DNA of 64,000 nucleotides from a virus: positions 1 to 64,000 of the IMG/VR virus record IMGVR_UViG_3300044612_001159, one strand, 5' to 3'. The stretch's first letter is position 1, and each line of letters starts with the position of its first letter. The notes under the pieces were generated by a model. It was not told the DNA's origin. It searched no databases and was given only the letters and a program-made list of their open reading frames with translations. The translations under genes and the position numbers were made by a program. Of this stretch, positions 16,195-25,591 are shown one piece after another.

Positions 16195-18711
16195 TTAGTA
16201 AGCGCAACTAGATCCAGTCCAGAATCCACCACTATTTACACAGGATGTACAGTTACTGCATGCCACCGATGTTGCTGTATATTCTGGGCAGGCAGCACAT
16301 TGATTTGCTGGTGTCGGAGTTGGGCTAGGTGTAGGCGTTGGAGTTGGGGTAGGCGTTGGCGTTGGGGTTGGAGTTGGAGTTGGGGTAGGAGTTGGAGTTG
16401 GGGTAGGAGTAGGTGTTGGGGTTGGTGATGGCGTTGGTGTAAAAGTTGGGAAGAACGGGAAGGACGGTGGGAAGAACGGGAAGGACGGGAAGAATGGTGG
16501 TGCAGGTGTAGGTGTCGGAGTTGTCCATGGTGTTGTCGAGCATTCTCCAAATGTTGTTGAATAATAATATCCGCAAGCCTGGCATTGAGACTGGTTATAG
16601 GCCCATGCATTGTCTGGGCTACATGTTGGTGTCGGAGTCGGTGTCGGAGTTGGTGTCGGAGTTGGTGTTGGTGTTGGTGTTGGTGTTGGTGTTGGTGTTG
16701 GGGTACAAGGAACACTCTGGAAGTATTCTCCACAACTTCCATTTGCATAAACACCAATTCTACTTCCATTAGAACATGGAGAATCCCAAGCAATAAATGT
16801 TCCAGAAGGTGGGCACGTTGAAGTTGGAGTAGGTGTTGGAGTTGGTGTAGGGGTAGGTGTAGGGGTAGGTGTTGGAGTTGGTGTTGTCCATGGTATTGTT
16901 GAACATTCACCAAATGTTGTTGAGTAGTAATATCCGCAAGCCTGGCATTGAGACTGGTTATATAAATATGCATTGTCTGGTACGCAACTAGAGGTTGGTG
17001 TTGGGGTAGGTGTTGGGGTAGGTGTTGAGCATCCAAGGCCTATATAAAACTTAATAGAACTTGTTGATCCATCAGAACACTTATACCATGCTTCTTGATA
17101 ATTACTACATCCTGAGCAAGATCCATCTGGACAGGATCCACTATAAACTCCACCTAGAGTTTGTCCATATTGAGATCCACAGGAAACTGTTGTAGTTGGA
17201 GTAGGAGTTGTTGGGGTTGGTGTTGGTGTTGGAGTTGTCGGTGTTGGAGTTGGGGTAGATCCACAATTTGCTGCCGATACTGAAGGCGTGTTTGAATTTC
17301 CTGGAGCACAGTTCCAACCACTTCCAACCTCACCTAAAGCGGTGTGGTACTGTAGTGCTTGTGAGCAAGTTCTTGTGTCGTCAAAATTAGGTCCCATAAC
17401 TGTTCCTGGATCATATCCTGCTCCAACATTAGCACAATATGTATACCAAACTCCAGAAGTTCCTGGAGTAACACATGGAGTTGTTCCAGCACCGCCACTA
17501 CCTCCACAAGAACTTACGTTAGTTGCAAGACAGTTTCCAAATCCAAGGAATGTTCCAGTCCCTGGTGCTGCTTCAACACAAACTTGGTATGAGCCATCGG
17601 AGCATGTTTTTCTTGTTCCTTGGAAAATTCCTTCATAAGAGTCCTCACCATTACATGTTGGAATTGTTACTGTATATGCTTCACATGGTCCACAGGTGAC
17701 TGTTTCTGTTGGTGTAGGAGTTGTTGGGGTTGGAGTTGGTGTTGTTGGGGTTGGAGTAGGAGTTGTTGGGGTTGGTGTTGTTGGGGTTGGAGTAGGAGTT
17801 GTTGGGGTTGGAGTAGGCGTTGGGGTTGGAGTAGGCGTTGGGGTTGGTGTTGGTGTTGGTGTTGGAGTTGGAGTAGGCGTTGGTGTTGGTGTTGGAGTTG
17901 GAGTTGGAGTTGTAGGCGTTGCCACACCTTCATAGATATCTCCGTATAAAACCCACGAGTCGGTATCTACTTTTATTAATGTTGCTTTGCCGTATTCTGC
18001 ATCAATCCATTTTTGATTATTTTTACTATTTACCATTACTCCGCTTGCTGGGCTAAATAATGTTCTTCCATAATTAAACTGTATAAAATTATATTGATAT
18101 CCTATAGGAATTTGTACAGAGGTATTGTTTGGAACAGTTACAGTCACTGTTACTGGTGGATTTGGGTCACCAGGAATTGGAGATATAACTGGTCCTGAAT
18201 ATGAAAGCAATATAGTTTTTGCAACATCACCAAGTTCTAATGTAAAATTATTATCTTTTGTTATTACTGTATTTATATTTGCAATTCTTGGCTCAAGATC
18301 AAACTGTTCATCAACAGAATTCCAATCAATACCATTTCCTGCAAGGGCTGGGTATCCTCCAGTAGCACCACTTATTGCATTAGTTATTGCTGTATTAACA
18401 AATGATTGCGTTGCTAAATCTGCTGTATTTGATATACCGTGGACATCTGTGGTATCTGAGTTGTGTGCTGAAATTGCTGCATTTCTATTTACTATTTCTG
18501 CAGCATCTGCATCTACAAGATTTTGAAGGTGTTTTGCAATTGACGGGGTAACAAGATTATTGGGGTTTGTATTTGCCCCATCATAAACATATGATCCATA
18601 GTGATATAGTCTTAAGGCTGCCTGAATGTCGGCTGCGTCTGAAAGACCTGGAATTTTAGTATTGAAGAGTCCACTACCGTTGACGGTATTATCGATATTC
18701 TCTTCTGCCAC
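16195..18711 (-). CDS. Large fibre with (TP)n linkers and Cys-rich modules
   Basis: 838 residues, GTG start with GAGAGGTGA upstream. Residues 1-260 resemble the fibre at 6810-8585 ([50 protein letters not shown]). The rest alternates Thr-Pro dipeptide runs with five or more Cys-rich modules, two nearly identical ([18 protein letters not shown]). One (TP)n stretch is interrupted by an FFPSFPFFP block like the tail of the FN3 protein. The C-terminus is Cys-rich (CAACP...CSNCTSC). The layout is like eukaryotic extensin/mucin-type proteins. The many TP units are potential hydroxylation and O-glycosylation sites (inference). Confidence 0.85.
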   Translation of the reverse strand: MAEENIDNTVNGSGLFNTKIPGLSDAADIQAALRLYHYGSYVYDGANTNPNNLVTPSIAKHLQNLVDADAAEIVNRNAAISAHNSDTTDVHGISNTADLATQSFVNTAITNAISGATGGYPALAGNGIDWNSVDEQFDLEPRIANINTVITKDNNFTLELGDVAKTILLSYSGPVISPIPGDPNPPVTVTVTVPNNTSVQIPIGYQYNFIQFNYGRTLFSPASGVMVNSKNNQKWIDAEYGKATLIKVDTDSWVLYGDIYEGVATPTTPTPTPTPTPTPTPTPTPTPTPTPTPTPTPTPTPTPTTPTPTPTTPTPTTPTPTPTTPTPTPTTPTPTETVTCGPCEAYTVTIPTCNGEDSYEGIFQGTRKTCSDGSYQVCVEAAPGTGTFLGFGNCLATNVSSCGGSGGAGTTPCVTPGTSGVWYTYCANVGAGYDPGTVMGPNFDDTRTCSQALQYHTALGEVGSGWNCAPGNSNTPSVSAANCGSTPTPTPTTPTPTPTPTTPTPTTTVSCGSQYGQTLGGVYSGSCPDGSCSGCSNYQEAWYKCSDGSTSSIKFYIGLGCSTPTPTPTPTPTSSCVPDNAYLYNQSQCQACGYYYSTTFGECSTIPWTTPTPTPTPTPTPTPTPTPTPTSTCPPSGTFIAWDSPCSNGSRIGVYANGSCGEYFQSVPCTPTPTPTPTPTPTPTPTPTPTPTPTPTCSPDNAWAYNQSQCQACGYYYSTTFGECSTTPWTTPTPTPAPPFFPSFPFFPPSFPFFPTFTPTPSPTPTPTPTPTPTPTPTPTPTPTPTPTPTPTPTPSPTPTPANQCAACPEYTATSVACSNCTSCVNSGGFWTGSSCAY
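16315..17920. repeat. Low-complexity GTTGGN repeats encoding Thr-Pro runs
   Basis: Several blocks of GTTGGT/GTTGGA/GTAGG-type hexamers, coding TPTPTP on the minus strand, at roughly 16315-16440, 16624-16702, 16820-16885, 16995-17025, 17195-17260 and 17705-17915. They are separated by unique Cys-rich coding blocks, and 16444-16500 carries the GGGAAG(A/G)A(C/T)-type block. Open frames on other strands and frames here are artefacts of the repeat. Confidence 0.9.
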
Positions 18712-18730
18712 TATAAATCACCTCTCGCCA

Positions 18731-19327
18731 TTATACCACTGTAATAAACAAATGAACACGCTTAGGACCAGCCATTGGCTGCCAGGCGTTATCAATATAT
18801 TCTACACCCTTTATTTCAAGTGGTAATGCCAAAAACCCCTGGCTGGTAATTAAATCTTTTATTATAAGATTTGTAGCCAAAGGCCCAGAGGAATCTGATG
18901 ACGATATGGAATACTGAACATTAAAAACCTGAGATGTTGCAGATGTGATACCAGAAGAGCCGTATATCTCTGCTACATTTATTGGGGGTACTGTAAGTGT
19001 TCCATTAACAGCAGTAACATCTTTAATAGATGAATAATAGTTTGTTTTTAAACTAACAAGTGGTGTCCACTGTAATGAACCTCCACTAGAAACTTTTTGA
19101 AAAACTGTTTTATACGTTGTAGATGCTGGCTGATAATCTATAGCAATATCTAGGGCCTGGGTATCTTGAACAATTGTAGAAGCAACATTTGCATCTCTGG
19201 GGTCTCCAAGTACTCCAATAATTATGCTACCACGATCTCCTTGTGGGCCAATATCTAGGTCTAAACTTATGCTTTCTGGACCACCAAAAATTGTTAAATC
19301 GTCATTAGATAAAAGTATATCTGCCAT
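18731..19327 (-). CDS. Virion protein, 198 aa
   Basis: Not assigned to a family. The N-terminus has an IGPQGDRGS collagen-like fragment; the body is beta-rich and ends VHLFITVV. It overlaps the stop/start of the VRGD-family gene upstream, in a fibre operon. Probably a tail-tip or fibre component. Confidence 0.62.
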   Translation of the reverse strand: MADILLSNDDLTIFGGPESISLDLDIGPQGDRGSIIIGVLGDPRDANVASTIVQDTQALDIAIDYQPASTTYKTVFQKVSSGGSLQWTPLVSLKTNYYSSIKDVTAVNGTLTVPPINVAEIYGSSGITSATSQVFNVQYSISSSDSSGPLATNLIIKDLITSQGFLALPLEIKGVEYIDNAWQPMAGPKRVHLFITVV

Positions 19328-19809
19328 TATGCACCTGGCTGAGTAGCAGAAGTAGCACCAGTAACCTGATCTGTAACAGTTATTGTACCTGTAAGTAAGG
19401 TTTGAACAACTTCATATTGACCACTTCCTGGTAATCCTGCTGGCTTTCTAACTTCGACGTCATAAACATATTCTGTTCCCGCAACCAATTGATTTCCCTC
19501 TGCTGGTCTAATTGCACATTGAACAAAGGTATTATCATCCGATACTCTAGCAAAACATTTAATTGGAACTGCTGGCTGTACAACTCCATTAACGGTCCTT
19601 GTTGCACCACGAAATTCTGCAATAGTAAACTGTGCACTATCGTATGGTGCTGTAGTATCCGTTACATCATCTGGGTTATTTGCAAAATTAGTTGGCACAT
19701 AAAATTGGCTTAAGTCAAAAACCGTACCATCATTCTTTTTAGGATAGATACGAAACTCAAAGGTGTCACCCTTATAATAGTTAAAGTCATAGGTCGATGG
19801 AAATGCCAT
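19327..19809 (-). CDS. Virion protein of the VRGD beta family (copy 2)
   Basis: 160 residues. Opens with YDFNYYKGDTFEFRIYPKKNDGT, equivalent to the VRGD...FRV opening of the proteins at 11480-11869 and 22132-22527, and closes with LLTGTITVTDQVTG. Likely an N-terminal baseplate/fibre attachment fold. A TATAAT box six bases before the ATG predicts a leaderless transcript. One-base overlap with the next gene. Confidence 0.68.
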   Translation of the reverse strand: MAFPSTYDFNYYKGDTFEFRIYPKKNDGTVFDLSQFYVPTNFANNPDDVTDTTAPYDSAQFTIAEFRGATRTVNGVVQPAVPIKCFARVSDDNTFVQCAIRPAEGNQLVAGTEYVYDVEVRKPAGLPGSGQYEVVQTLLTGTITVTDQVTGATSATQPGA

Positions 19810-19816
19810 GCAATTA

Positions 19817-20536
19817 TTATACCACGCTGACGTAGATAGAATTCATAATTACGGATGAGTCGTAGTCGGTTCTAATTTGAGGCACCGCTCCAGAATTCCA
19901 CATAGCGTCATCCTCTATAAAGAAGTGCTGCGTGACATACATATTATAGACATACTGATATTTTAGGGATGCCACGAACTGCGAAATTTCGGTGGTAGAT
20001 TTAGGGAAAAACGTCCTCATCCAAACCTCTGTATTGTTAGACTCAGTAGTGAGTTCAAAGTTATAGGTTACGAATACCTGTGATCCAACCTTAAGGCCAT
20101 GGAAGTTAAGCATTCTTTGTTCTGCATTCCAGAGGCTGGTACATCCTTCTGGCAGGTATTTTTCATTTGTATTGCTACCCTTGGAATCTACCCAAACCTT
20201 TACCCATCCATCATCTCCATAATTGACACCAAGGTTTATAGGTTTTCTATTTAAGTTAAAGTAAGAAGCCCATCCTGCTTGTTGTCCAGAAGAAGACAAG
20301 GAACTTAGTCCGTCTTTTCCAGGAGTTCCTCTTTCTCCTTTTGGTCCTGGTAACCCATCTTTACCTGCAGGGCCTTGCGGTCCAGGCATACCAGCAGGTC
20401 CAACTGGACCCATAGGACCAGGGACAGGAACATAATTAATTAATACATCGGTATTTGTTGTCTGTGTTTCTACAACCTGCGCTGCGTAACTTGATTTTTT
20501 GCTTGTGGGAAAGTCCATGGATTTAGAAACTGGCAT
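19817..20536 (-). CDS. Collagen-like fibre protein, 239 aa
   Basis: Residues about 52-97 form a run of Gly-X-Y triplets ([20 protein letters not shown] and onward) expected to form a collagen-like triple helix. The C-terminal 140 residues are a globular, aromatic-rich domain. Y-position prolines make it a textbook prolyl-4-hydroxylase type substrate, notable among so many such enzymes. GATAAT lies six bases before the ATG (leaderless). Confidence 0.85.
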   Translation of the reverse strand: MPVSKSMDFPTSKKSSYAAQVVETQTTNTDVLINYVPVPGPMGPVGPAGMPGPQGPAGKDGLPGPKGERGTPGKDGLSSLSSSGQQAGWASYFNLNRKPINLGVNYGDDGWVKVWVDSKGSNTNEKYLPEGCTSLWNAEQRMLNFHGLKVGSQVFVTYNFELTTESNNTEVWMRTFFPKSTTEISQFVASLKYQYVYNMYVTQHFFIEDDAMWNSGAVPQIRTDYDSSVIMNSIYVSVV

Positions 20537-20553
20537 GTAGACATTATCTCACA

Positions 20554-20997
20554 TTATTCAGAAATATAAGAAAAGGACATATGGAACTTATCATCAGTAG
20601 ATGCATTAAACGGAACATTTTTTGTCATTGGAACATCTTCTGAAGATCCAGCATGCTGCCAAAGAGTCATTATAGAACTTGATGGAGTTAAATGCCCTTT
20701 TAAACTATAGTGTTTTAAATTTGGCAGGGTATCATGAGCAGACCCACCATAAACATCTGTGTGATACTTAGAAGCAAACGGAAGTGTTAAAGAATACTGA
20801 CCAGTTCCAAAGTTTGTAACATTAGTATACAAAACATCTATTTGAACAATTACTAAATTACCAATTTTTACATAAGAACCAGTTGCTGGAGAGTTTGTAA
20901 ATGTTAATCCTGTACCAGACCAAACTGGATTATAAGAATTAATTTTTGTAGTAAGCCCACCTACATCACCAAATGCGGGATGCGTAAATCTTGCCAT
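20554..20997 (-). CDS. Virion protein, 147 aa
   Basis: Beta-rich protein (TSYVKIGNLVIVQIDVLYTN-type strands in short form: IGNLVIVQID, YSLTLPFASKYHTDVYGG). Its centre resembles the tip domain in the 284-aa collagen-like protein downstream (KIGELVYFDLSV...FKLPFPVHSSG), so it may be a short paralogous tip protein. It overlaps the next gene by one base. Confidence 0.65.
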   Translation of the reverse strand: MARFTHPAFGDVGGLTTKINSYNPVWSGTGLTFTNSPATGSYVKIGNLVIVQIDVLYTNVTNFGTGQYSLTLPFASKYHTDVYGGSAHDTLPNLKHYSLKGHLTPSSSIMTLWQHAGSSEDVPMTKNVPFNASTDDKFHMSFSYISE

Positions 20998-21278
20998 TAG
21001 TTCTGACTCTCTAGACCAGTCTGAATTATTGCTAGATTCATTGATGTTGAGCCTATAGCATACAACGCATCAAAACTTGGAAGTTCAAAAGAGATTGAGT
21101 GGTTTGGCATAATCCTAAAACCATAATTTGTTGAAGAAAGATTTTCATTACCTCCAACATAAATATATCCTGTATCATTTACGTTTTGTAGAGTTATATC
21201 CATACCACCATGCTTACCGTTTGGAGTAAGTCTTACTGGTGTTACACTTGTTAATGCTACGATAGAATGTTGTGCCAT
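20997..21278 (-). CDS. Small virion protein, 93 aa
   Basis: Resembles compact phage head/tail beta proteins (HSIVALTSVTPVRLTPNGKHGG, NVNDTGYIYVGG). One-base overlaps on both sides place it firmly in the fibre operon. Specific role not determined. Confidence 0.6.
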   Translation of the reverse strand: MAQHSIVALTSVTPVRLTPNGKHGGMDITLQNVNDTGYIYVGGNENLSSTNYGFRIMPNHSISFELPSFDALYAIGSTSMNLAIIQTGLESQN

Positions 21279-22132
21279 TATGATGCTGTCCTATATGTTC
21301 CAGAAATTCTTAACCTACTTGCTCCTAGTCCAGTTTGTATATTTGCTGGTTGTGTAAAATCTTTTGGATAAACAGAAGTAACTGCTCTAAGTTCTCCTGG
21401 TGAATAGCCAGCATATTGAGATTGAGAAACAGTGTGAAGATATACGTAAGTATTGCCACCATATTGCTCAAGTTGTCCAAATACTATATTTTGTCCACCA
21501 TCATTAGCAGTTCTTTCAGCAACGTCTTCTGCAAGTGAAGAGTCATGTATCATACCAGTAAAAGAAAGATTTGTAGATGAAGAATTATGCATACTTCCAG
21601 AAGAATGAACTGGGAATGGAAGTTTAAATTGCCAGTGTGGCCACAAAATAGTGCCATTATTGTCTATTGGTGTTCCCCAATCTGAAACATGTCCCAAATT
21701 AACACTTAAGTCAAAATATACCAACTCACCAATTTTGTAGTAATCAGCAAGCACATCGTATGTGCTGGTTGTTAAAGAACTTAGTTCAAAAAAATCATGA
21801 CCCCAACTTCCTGAAGTTGGAGTTATTTCGCTTGAAGATCCTTCTGCGTCAGCACCCTTTGCTGCAATTAAATCAAATTTTGTAGTATCAGTTGGAAGTG
21901 TTCCTACAGTTGTAGTTGCTTTTGTATAATATAGTTGTCCTTGATAAGTTACTAAATCTCCAACTGCATAGGAAGCGTTTGATTGCCATGCACCGTTATA
22001 GTGCCATAGGGCATCTGCACCTGCTGGTCCAGTTGCACCGATTGGTCCCTGTGGTCCTTGTGCGCCAGTTGCACCAGCGTCTCCTTTTTGTCCTTCTGCG
22101 CCTGGCATAGGAACAATCTTAATAACTGCCAT
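21278..22132 (-). CDS. Collagen-like fibre with chitin-binding-like module
   Basis: 284 residues. Residues about 10-40 are Gly-X-Y triplets (GAEGQKGDAGATGAQGPQGP). Residues about 43-90 (LWHYNGAWQSNASYAVGDLV, TYQGQLYYTK) look like a carbohydrate-binding module 5/12-type segment. The remaining part is a globular tip similar to the 147-aa protein. It probably binds a host surface glycan. Co-transcribed with the VRGD protein upstream (one-base overlap). Confidence 0.8.
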   Translation of the reverse strand: MAVIKIVPMPGAEGQKGDAGATGAQGPQGPIGATGPAGADALWHYNGAWQSNASYAVGDLVTYQGQLYYTKATTTVGTLPTDTTKFDLIAAKGADAEGSSSEITPTSGSWGHDFFELSSLTTSTYDVLADYYKIGELVYFDLSVNLGHVSDWGTPIDNNGTILWPHWQFKLPFPVHSSGSMHNSSSTNLSFTGMIHDSSLAEDVAERTANDGGQNIVFGQLEQYGGNTYVYLHTVSQSQYAGYSPGELRAVTSVYPKDFTQPANIQTGLGASRLRISGTYRTAS

Positions 22133-22527
22133 TATAGTGTACCCCCTGGTGTAACGTCACCTAAAACTTGTATTGTGCCTATAACTGGAGTCCAAACAAT
22201 ATCTTCAATTTCTTCTGGAATAATTACCTGCAAATCAAAAGGTAGTTGAGCCACGACTGAAGAATATTTTGATCCCCAATTTTTTGTAACAGAAGGATAA
22301 GCAGTAATGTCGACAAATCCTTCACCAGGTTCACAATCTAAGGCATCTAGGACATTTCCAGATTGATCATAAGCGGTTGCTCTAAAAATCCATCCAGTTG
22401 TATCATAAAAATCTATTTCGTTAGACTCGTAGAATTCCACACGAAGGGTTCCTGTATCTCCTCTAACAACGCTCCACTGCATAGTGACAGGATCTGCACC
22501 AAAAGCAAGGGTATTGTGAATAGGCAT
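22132..22527 (-). CDS. Virion protein of the VRGD beta family (copy 3)
   Basis: I place the start at 22527 (131 aa), not further upstream, because TATAAT (22534-22539 on the minus strand) lies exactly six bases before this ATG and the family homology starts here (MQWSVVRGDTGTLRVEFYE). It ends VIGTIQVLGDVTPGG, like the 11480-11869 protein. First gene of the second fibre operon, expressed leaderless. Confidence 0.72.
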   Translation of the reverse strand: MPIHNTLAFGADPVTMQWSVVRGDTGTLRVEFYESNEIDFYDTTGWIFRATAYDQSGNVLDALDCEPGEGFVDITAYPSVTKNWGSKYSSVVAQLPFDLQVIIPEEIEDIVWTPVIGTIQVLGDVTPGGTL

Positions 22528-22553
22528 ACTGCGATTATACCATAAAAATTGAC

Positions 22554-22770
22554 TAATACCAAGGCTGGTGGGTATGAGACAAACCAAGGTATTAGCCAAC
22601 AATAAAATTATACCATAAAGGACAAAACGGACATCTAGATAAAAGTTTACCAAATTGTTACAATACCAAATGTCCGATTTGTCATGTTATGTCTTTTATG
22701 CCAGGATTGGGATGGTGTATACTTTAATATATATAAAGAAAAAGAATATCTTTATAGTTTTAAAAACTAT
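22554..22770. other. Intergenic region with inverted repeats and an ATGTCCGA box
   Basis: About 250 bases without a convincing gene. It contains TAATACC/GGTATTA (about 22554-22597), an ATGTCCGATTTGT box at 22670 that recurs in the early-region cassettes, a TATACT box near 22714, and a palindrome ATAGTTTT-A-AAAACTAT (22754-22770) that may terminate transcription after the GT32-like gene or act from both sides. Confidence 0.5.
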
Positions 22771-22778
22771 CTTATATA

Positions 22779-23450
22779 TTATATATAGTATATAGGGAAA
22801 TTATTATTTTCGCAAAGAGTTTTATAGTTTATTATCTTACCATTAAAACTAACATGCCTATTTATATCAAAAGACGTTTTATGCACTTCTGAGTGAGAAA
22901 AATATTTATTATTAAAATATATAAGATTTTCATTGTCTTGTGCTATTTTTGAAAATGTATAGTTTTCTGGAAAACCGAAACCAAGTTTTGGAACATCTTC
23001 TATTTTTATATCCTTAAACTGTAAAATCAAAGAGTCTATTATTGACTTTATTATTTTACTATTTTTAATTGCTCCAAAATTTGAATTATTAATTCCAGAG
23101 TGCTGAAATCCTTTCGAAGAACATATAAGTTCTTCTCCTTTGTAGCCTTTGCCTATTGAGTACTCTATTGTCTCTAAGCATATAGAATCCATATCAGCGT
23201 AGAATCCTCCGTGTGTGTATATAGCAATTAATCTCCAGATATCTGATTTATGAATATTATCCAATTCTATGTAGCAACTGTATAAAAAATCATTATATTT
23301 TTTTACAGTTTCGCATCTTTCTTCAGCGTCAACATAACTGTGTTCCCAGCCAGGATTTAGGTTTTTCCATGTACCTATTATATTTTTTTGAAATGCTGGC
23401 AAATCGTTATATTTTTTTTCGTGAGTTTGCCAAATAATTTTTGGTATCAT
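22779..23450 (-). CDS. GT32-like glycosyltransferase
   Basis: I chose the ATG at 23450 (223 aa) because the family begins at MIPKIIWQ. Marks of the OCH1/capsular-type GT32 group: IPKIIWQTH at 2-10, K-SDIWRL at 68-74 and THGGFYADMDS (79-89) with D86-x-D88 as the metal-binding DxD. It would transfer a sugar from a nucleotide sugar, possibly GDP-mannose-type. Last gene of the leftward arm, next to the fibre operons; AT-rich. Acceptor unknown. Confidence 0.82.
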   Translation of the reverse strand: MIPKIIWQTHEKKYNDLPAFQKNIIGTWKNLNPGWEHSYVDAEERCETVKKYNDFLYSCYIELDNIHKSDIWRLIAIYTHGGFYADMDSICLETIEYSIGKGYKGEELICSSKGFQHSGINNSNFGAIKNSKIIKSIIDSLILQFKDIKIEDVPKLGFGFPENYTFSKIAQDNENLIYFNNKYFSHSEVHKTSFDINRHVSFNGKIINYKTLCENNNFPIYYI

Positions 23451-23454
23451 TATG

Positions 23455-23718
23455 CTACTTAGACTTAGAAATATGCTCAATTAAAATCTTGTACATTTCG
23501 TCAAGTTTCTTTTCTTGACGTTCTCTAGATCTTGCAGATTCTTCTTTTTGTTCGTTCAAACCATTTTCAAGTCGTGAAACTGCATCTCTAAGGCTGGATC
23601 CCGAATTCGGCTTAAGTTCGACTAGATAATGTTTTACTAGCCACTTGATTGCTAGGGCAACTGATGATACAATTGTTAGGATGGCGACAATTAATGCTGC
23701 CCAATCTTGAATTGTCAT
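23455..23718 (-). CDS. Small membrane protein with coiled coil
   Basis: 87 residues from the ATG at 23718; longer upstream reading is not homologous-looking. Residues 3-25 are a membrane segment (WAALIVAILTIVSSVALAIKW), followed by a charged coiled coil (ARSRERQEKKLDEMYK). Such proteins are common near phage lysis or tail genes; a spanin- or holin-like role is possible but not shown. TATAAT lies nine bases upstream of the ATG. Confidence 0.65.
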   Translation of the reverse strand: MTIQDWAALIVAILTIVSSVALAIKWLVKHYLVELKPNSGSSLRDAVSRLENGLNEQKEESARSRERQEKKLDEMYKILIEHISKSK

Positions 23719-23752
23719 AACTGAAATATTATAAGGGGTATATTTAATAAAA

Positions 23753-24523
23753 ATGAAAACGGACATACTTAGCACACTAGAGCATTCTCGAAATCTAATA
23801 ATATCCCCAGATATGGATGGCTTTATGTCCGCAAAATTATTGGAGCGTTTTAACGGTTCGCAAATAGTCGGTTCGTATGACAAGAATCTTTTATGTCTCG
23901 CCGACGGGATAGATCCAGAAGATTGCCTGTTCCTGGACTGCGACATGAATAGATATAACTTTGTTTCGCTCGGAAATCACATGCGCTTACTAGAAGATAG
24001 TATGTCATATAAGTCTTTCAATCCGAATGTACACTTCGGCGTAACGACATATAGCGACAAGTTTCCTTTCGCAACCGCTTTTTTGATTTCGTTCGCAACA
24101 GAGGTTCAAACCTCCAATACAGACCTAACACGCATGGCTTTTGCTGACTCAACTCTCAAGAACATGGAGAAGTACAGCAACAACATGCGAAACTGGTCTG
24201 ATAGGATGGATCACCCTGCAGTTCGGTACATAATGGACAATTCGGACATTGCAAGAGCAAATGATGCACAGGCAAGGTTTGACTATGTTGATCAATCTTT
24301 CACCTCAAAACGGTATGGCAAGGAACGATATCTGAATACCCTAAATAGGGCCCTAGAAGCGCAGGGGATGAAGTTTCAAACCTTAACTAGGGGTAACAAA
24401 TACCTTTGCGACAAAGTGGGCCTAAACACCCTTACAAGGTATAATAAGGATATAATTTCATATGCGGAAATATTCACAGGAGAATATAGCGTAACATATG
24501 ACCAGGAGATAGAGTGGAGATAA
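23753..24523 (+). CDS. DHH-like protein (tentative)
   Basis: 256 residues. The N-terminus NLIISPDMDGFMSAKLLERF followed by LFLDCDMN is reminiscent of DHH-superfamily phosphoesterases (D-x-DG-x-x-SA and a second acidic strand), but a DHH triad is not visible, so the assignment is weak. The stop overlaps the methyltransferase start by ten bases, implying a joint DNA or nucleotide task. First gene of the rightward region, divergent from the membrane protein. Confidence 0.45.
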   Translation: MKTDILSTLEHSRNLIISPDMDGFMSAKLLERFNGSQIVGSYDKNLLCLADGIDPEDCLFLDCDMNRYNFVSLGNHMRLLEDSMSYKSFNPNVHFGVTTYSDKFPFATAFLISFATEVQTSNTDLTRMAFADSTLKNMEKYSNNMRNWSDRMDHPAVRYIMDNSDIARANDAQARFDYVDQSFTSKRYGKERYLNTLNRALEAQGMKFQTLTRGNKYLCDKVGLNTLTRYNKDIISYAEIFTGEYSVTYDQEIEWR

Positions 24524-25197
24524 AGTTTTATTGTCAGGACGCCAGAAAACCTTTTTTGGAGCCAGATAGCGTAGATTTGTTTTTGACACACCCACCTTTT
24601 TTAAATAGACTAGTGGCTGAGTATGGTGGAGATTTGTCTAGTCAAATACAAAATTCTGATACCGTCGAAAATTTTGCCAAATCGATTTCTGATTTTGTCG
24701 GCAATATGGAAACTGCTTTGAAGGATAGTGGGGCGATACTTTTAATCTTGCCAAACACCCGTACCTTTTTTCATATAGTTAAATTTATAATTCAAAATAC
24801 AAACTTGGTGATTAATCGTGACATCATTTGGAATTTTGAACAAAGTGAGTTTATAAATGAATTATCTGGAAACGAAATAAATCATATTTTGTATATGACT
24901 AAGAACAAAGATGTTAGCCAACCGCTCAAAAACCTTAAAAGCCTTGTTATAGATCAGGACTGGACTACTTTTGATAATTTTGACTCTTTGCCCGAAAAAA
25001 TGATAGAAGAACTTATCTTGGTATTTTCCAAAGAGGGCGATGTCGTTGTAGATCCTATGGGAGGAACTGGCACTGTGGCTGCTGTATCTTTAAAAAATAA
25101 CAGAAAGGCAATATACAACGACGTTTCGCCTTTACAGGTTGATTTGGCAAAAAAGAGACTTTATGATACAATTGGATATAAAGAAATACTAGACTAG
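24514..25197 (+). CDS. DNA methyltransferase (N4/N6 class)
   Basis: 227 residues, GTG start with AGGAG seven bases upstream. Catalytic motif IV reads T-H-P-P-F (25-29) and the AdoMet motif I DPMGGTGT (180-187) follows at the C-terminal side, the beta-type order of amino-methyltransferases. Probably modifies phage DNA against host restriction or for regulation. No cognate restriction enzyme is adjacent. The recognition domain is short. Confidence 0.8.
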   Translation: MEIKFYCQDARKPFLEPDSVDLFLTHPPFLNRLVAEYGGDLSSQIQNSDTVENFAKSISDFVGNMETALKDSGAILLILPNTRTFFHIVKFIIQNTNLVINRDIIWNFEQSEFINELSGNEINHILYMTKNKDVSQPLKNLKSLVIDQDWTTFDNFDSLPEKMIEELILVFSKEGDVVVDPMGGTGTVAAVSLKNNRKAIYNDVSPLQVDLAKKRLYDTIGYKEILD

Positions 25198-25209
25198 AAA
25201 GGTATGCTA

Positions 25210-25395
25210 ATGACAAAAGATGAAGCAGTAGCGCTAATGCTAGAGAGCATTAATGCAGATAATCGTGAGATGGGTAAGCAGGCTGGAATTAATGAATCAG
25301 ATTTAGAGACACAGATCTCTCAGAGTCAGCCAAGTCTATCTTTTATGATGTCAAACATCTATGACAAGTTGAAGGCGAGTGGTGTAATTGCCTAA
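25210..25395 (+). CDS. Small acidic protein, 61 aa
   Basis: Start at 25210 chosen for a GAAAGG seven bases before it; an ATG two codons earlier is possible. Two predicted helices, no known motif (MTKDEAVALMLESINADNRE). It overlaps the following gene by eight bases. Conserved-looking phage ORF of unknown role. Confidence 0.6.
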   Translation: MTKDEAVALMLESINADNREMGKQAGINESDLETQISQSQPSLSFMMSNIYDKLKASGVIA

Positions 25396-25591
25396 GTATT
25401 ATTACAAGCCAGTTCTTAGTGTTATTGAAGAAATGTATTTAAAGAATGCTGGAACAGACTTCAAACCATCTATCAATATCGAAGAAAGTGTTCGTATTGT
25501 AGTTGAAGCAGACTCACAAGAGGCTGCAGACAACTCAAGAATTGGCTACGTAGATATTCGTATGTGGGAACTAGATAAGGTTGAAGACTAA
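25388..25591 (+). CDS. Small protein, 67 aa
   Basis: TTG start inside the previous gene's end. It contains an IVVEADSQEAADNSRIGYVD segment similar to small phage proteins that follow beta-alpha-beta patterns. It converges with a 54-aa minus-strand gene; the two stop codons overlap. Confidence 0.55.
   Translation: MPKYYYKPVLSVIEEMYLKNAGTDFKPSINIEESVRIVVEADSQEAADNSRIGYVDIRMWELDKVED

Noticed and set aside
16325-17935. Several alternative frames (His-Gln, Trp-Cys, Val-Gly repeats) across the (TP)n fibre
   Set aside because: Low-complexity DNA reads open in many frames; only the 838-codon frame has a start signal, fibre homology and Cys modules.
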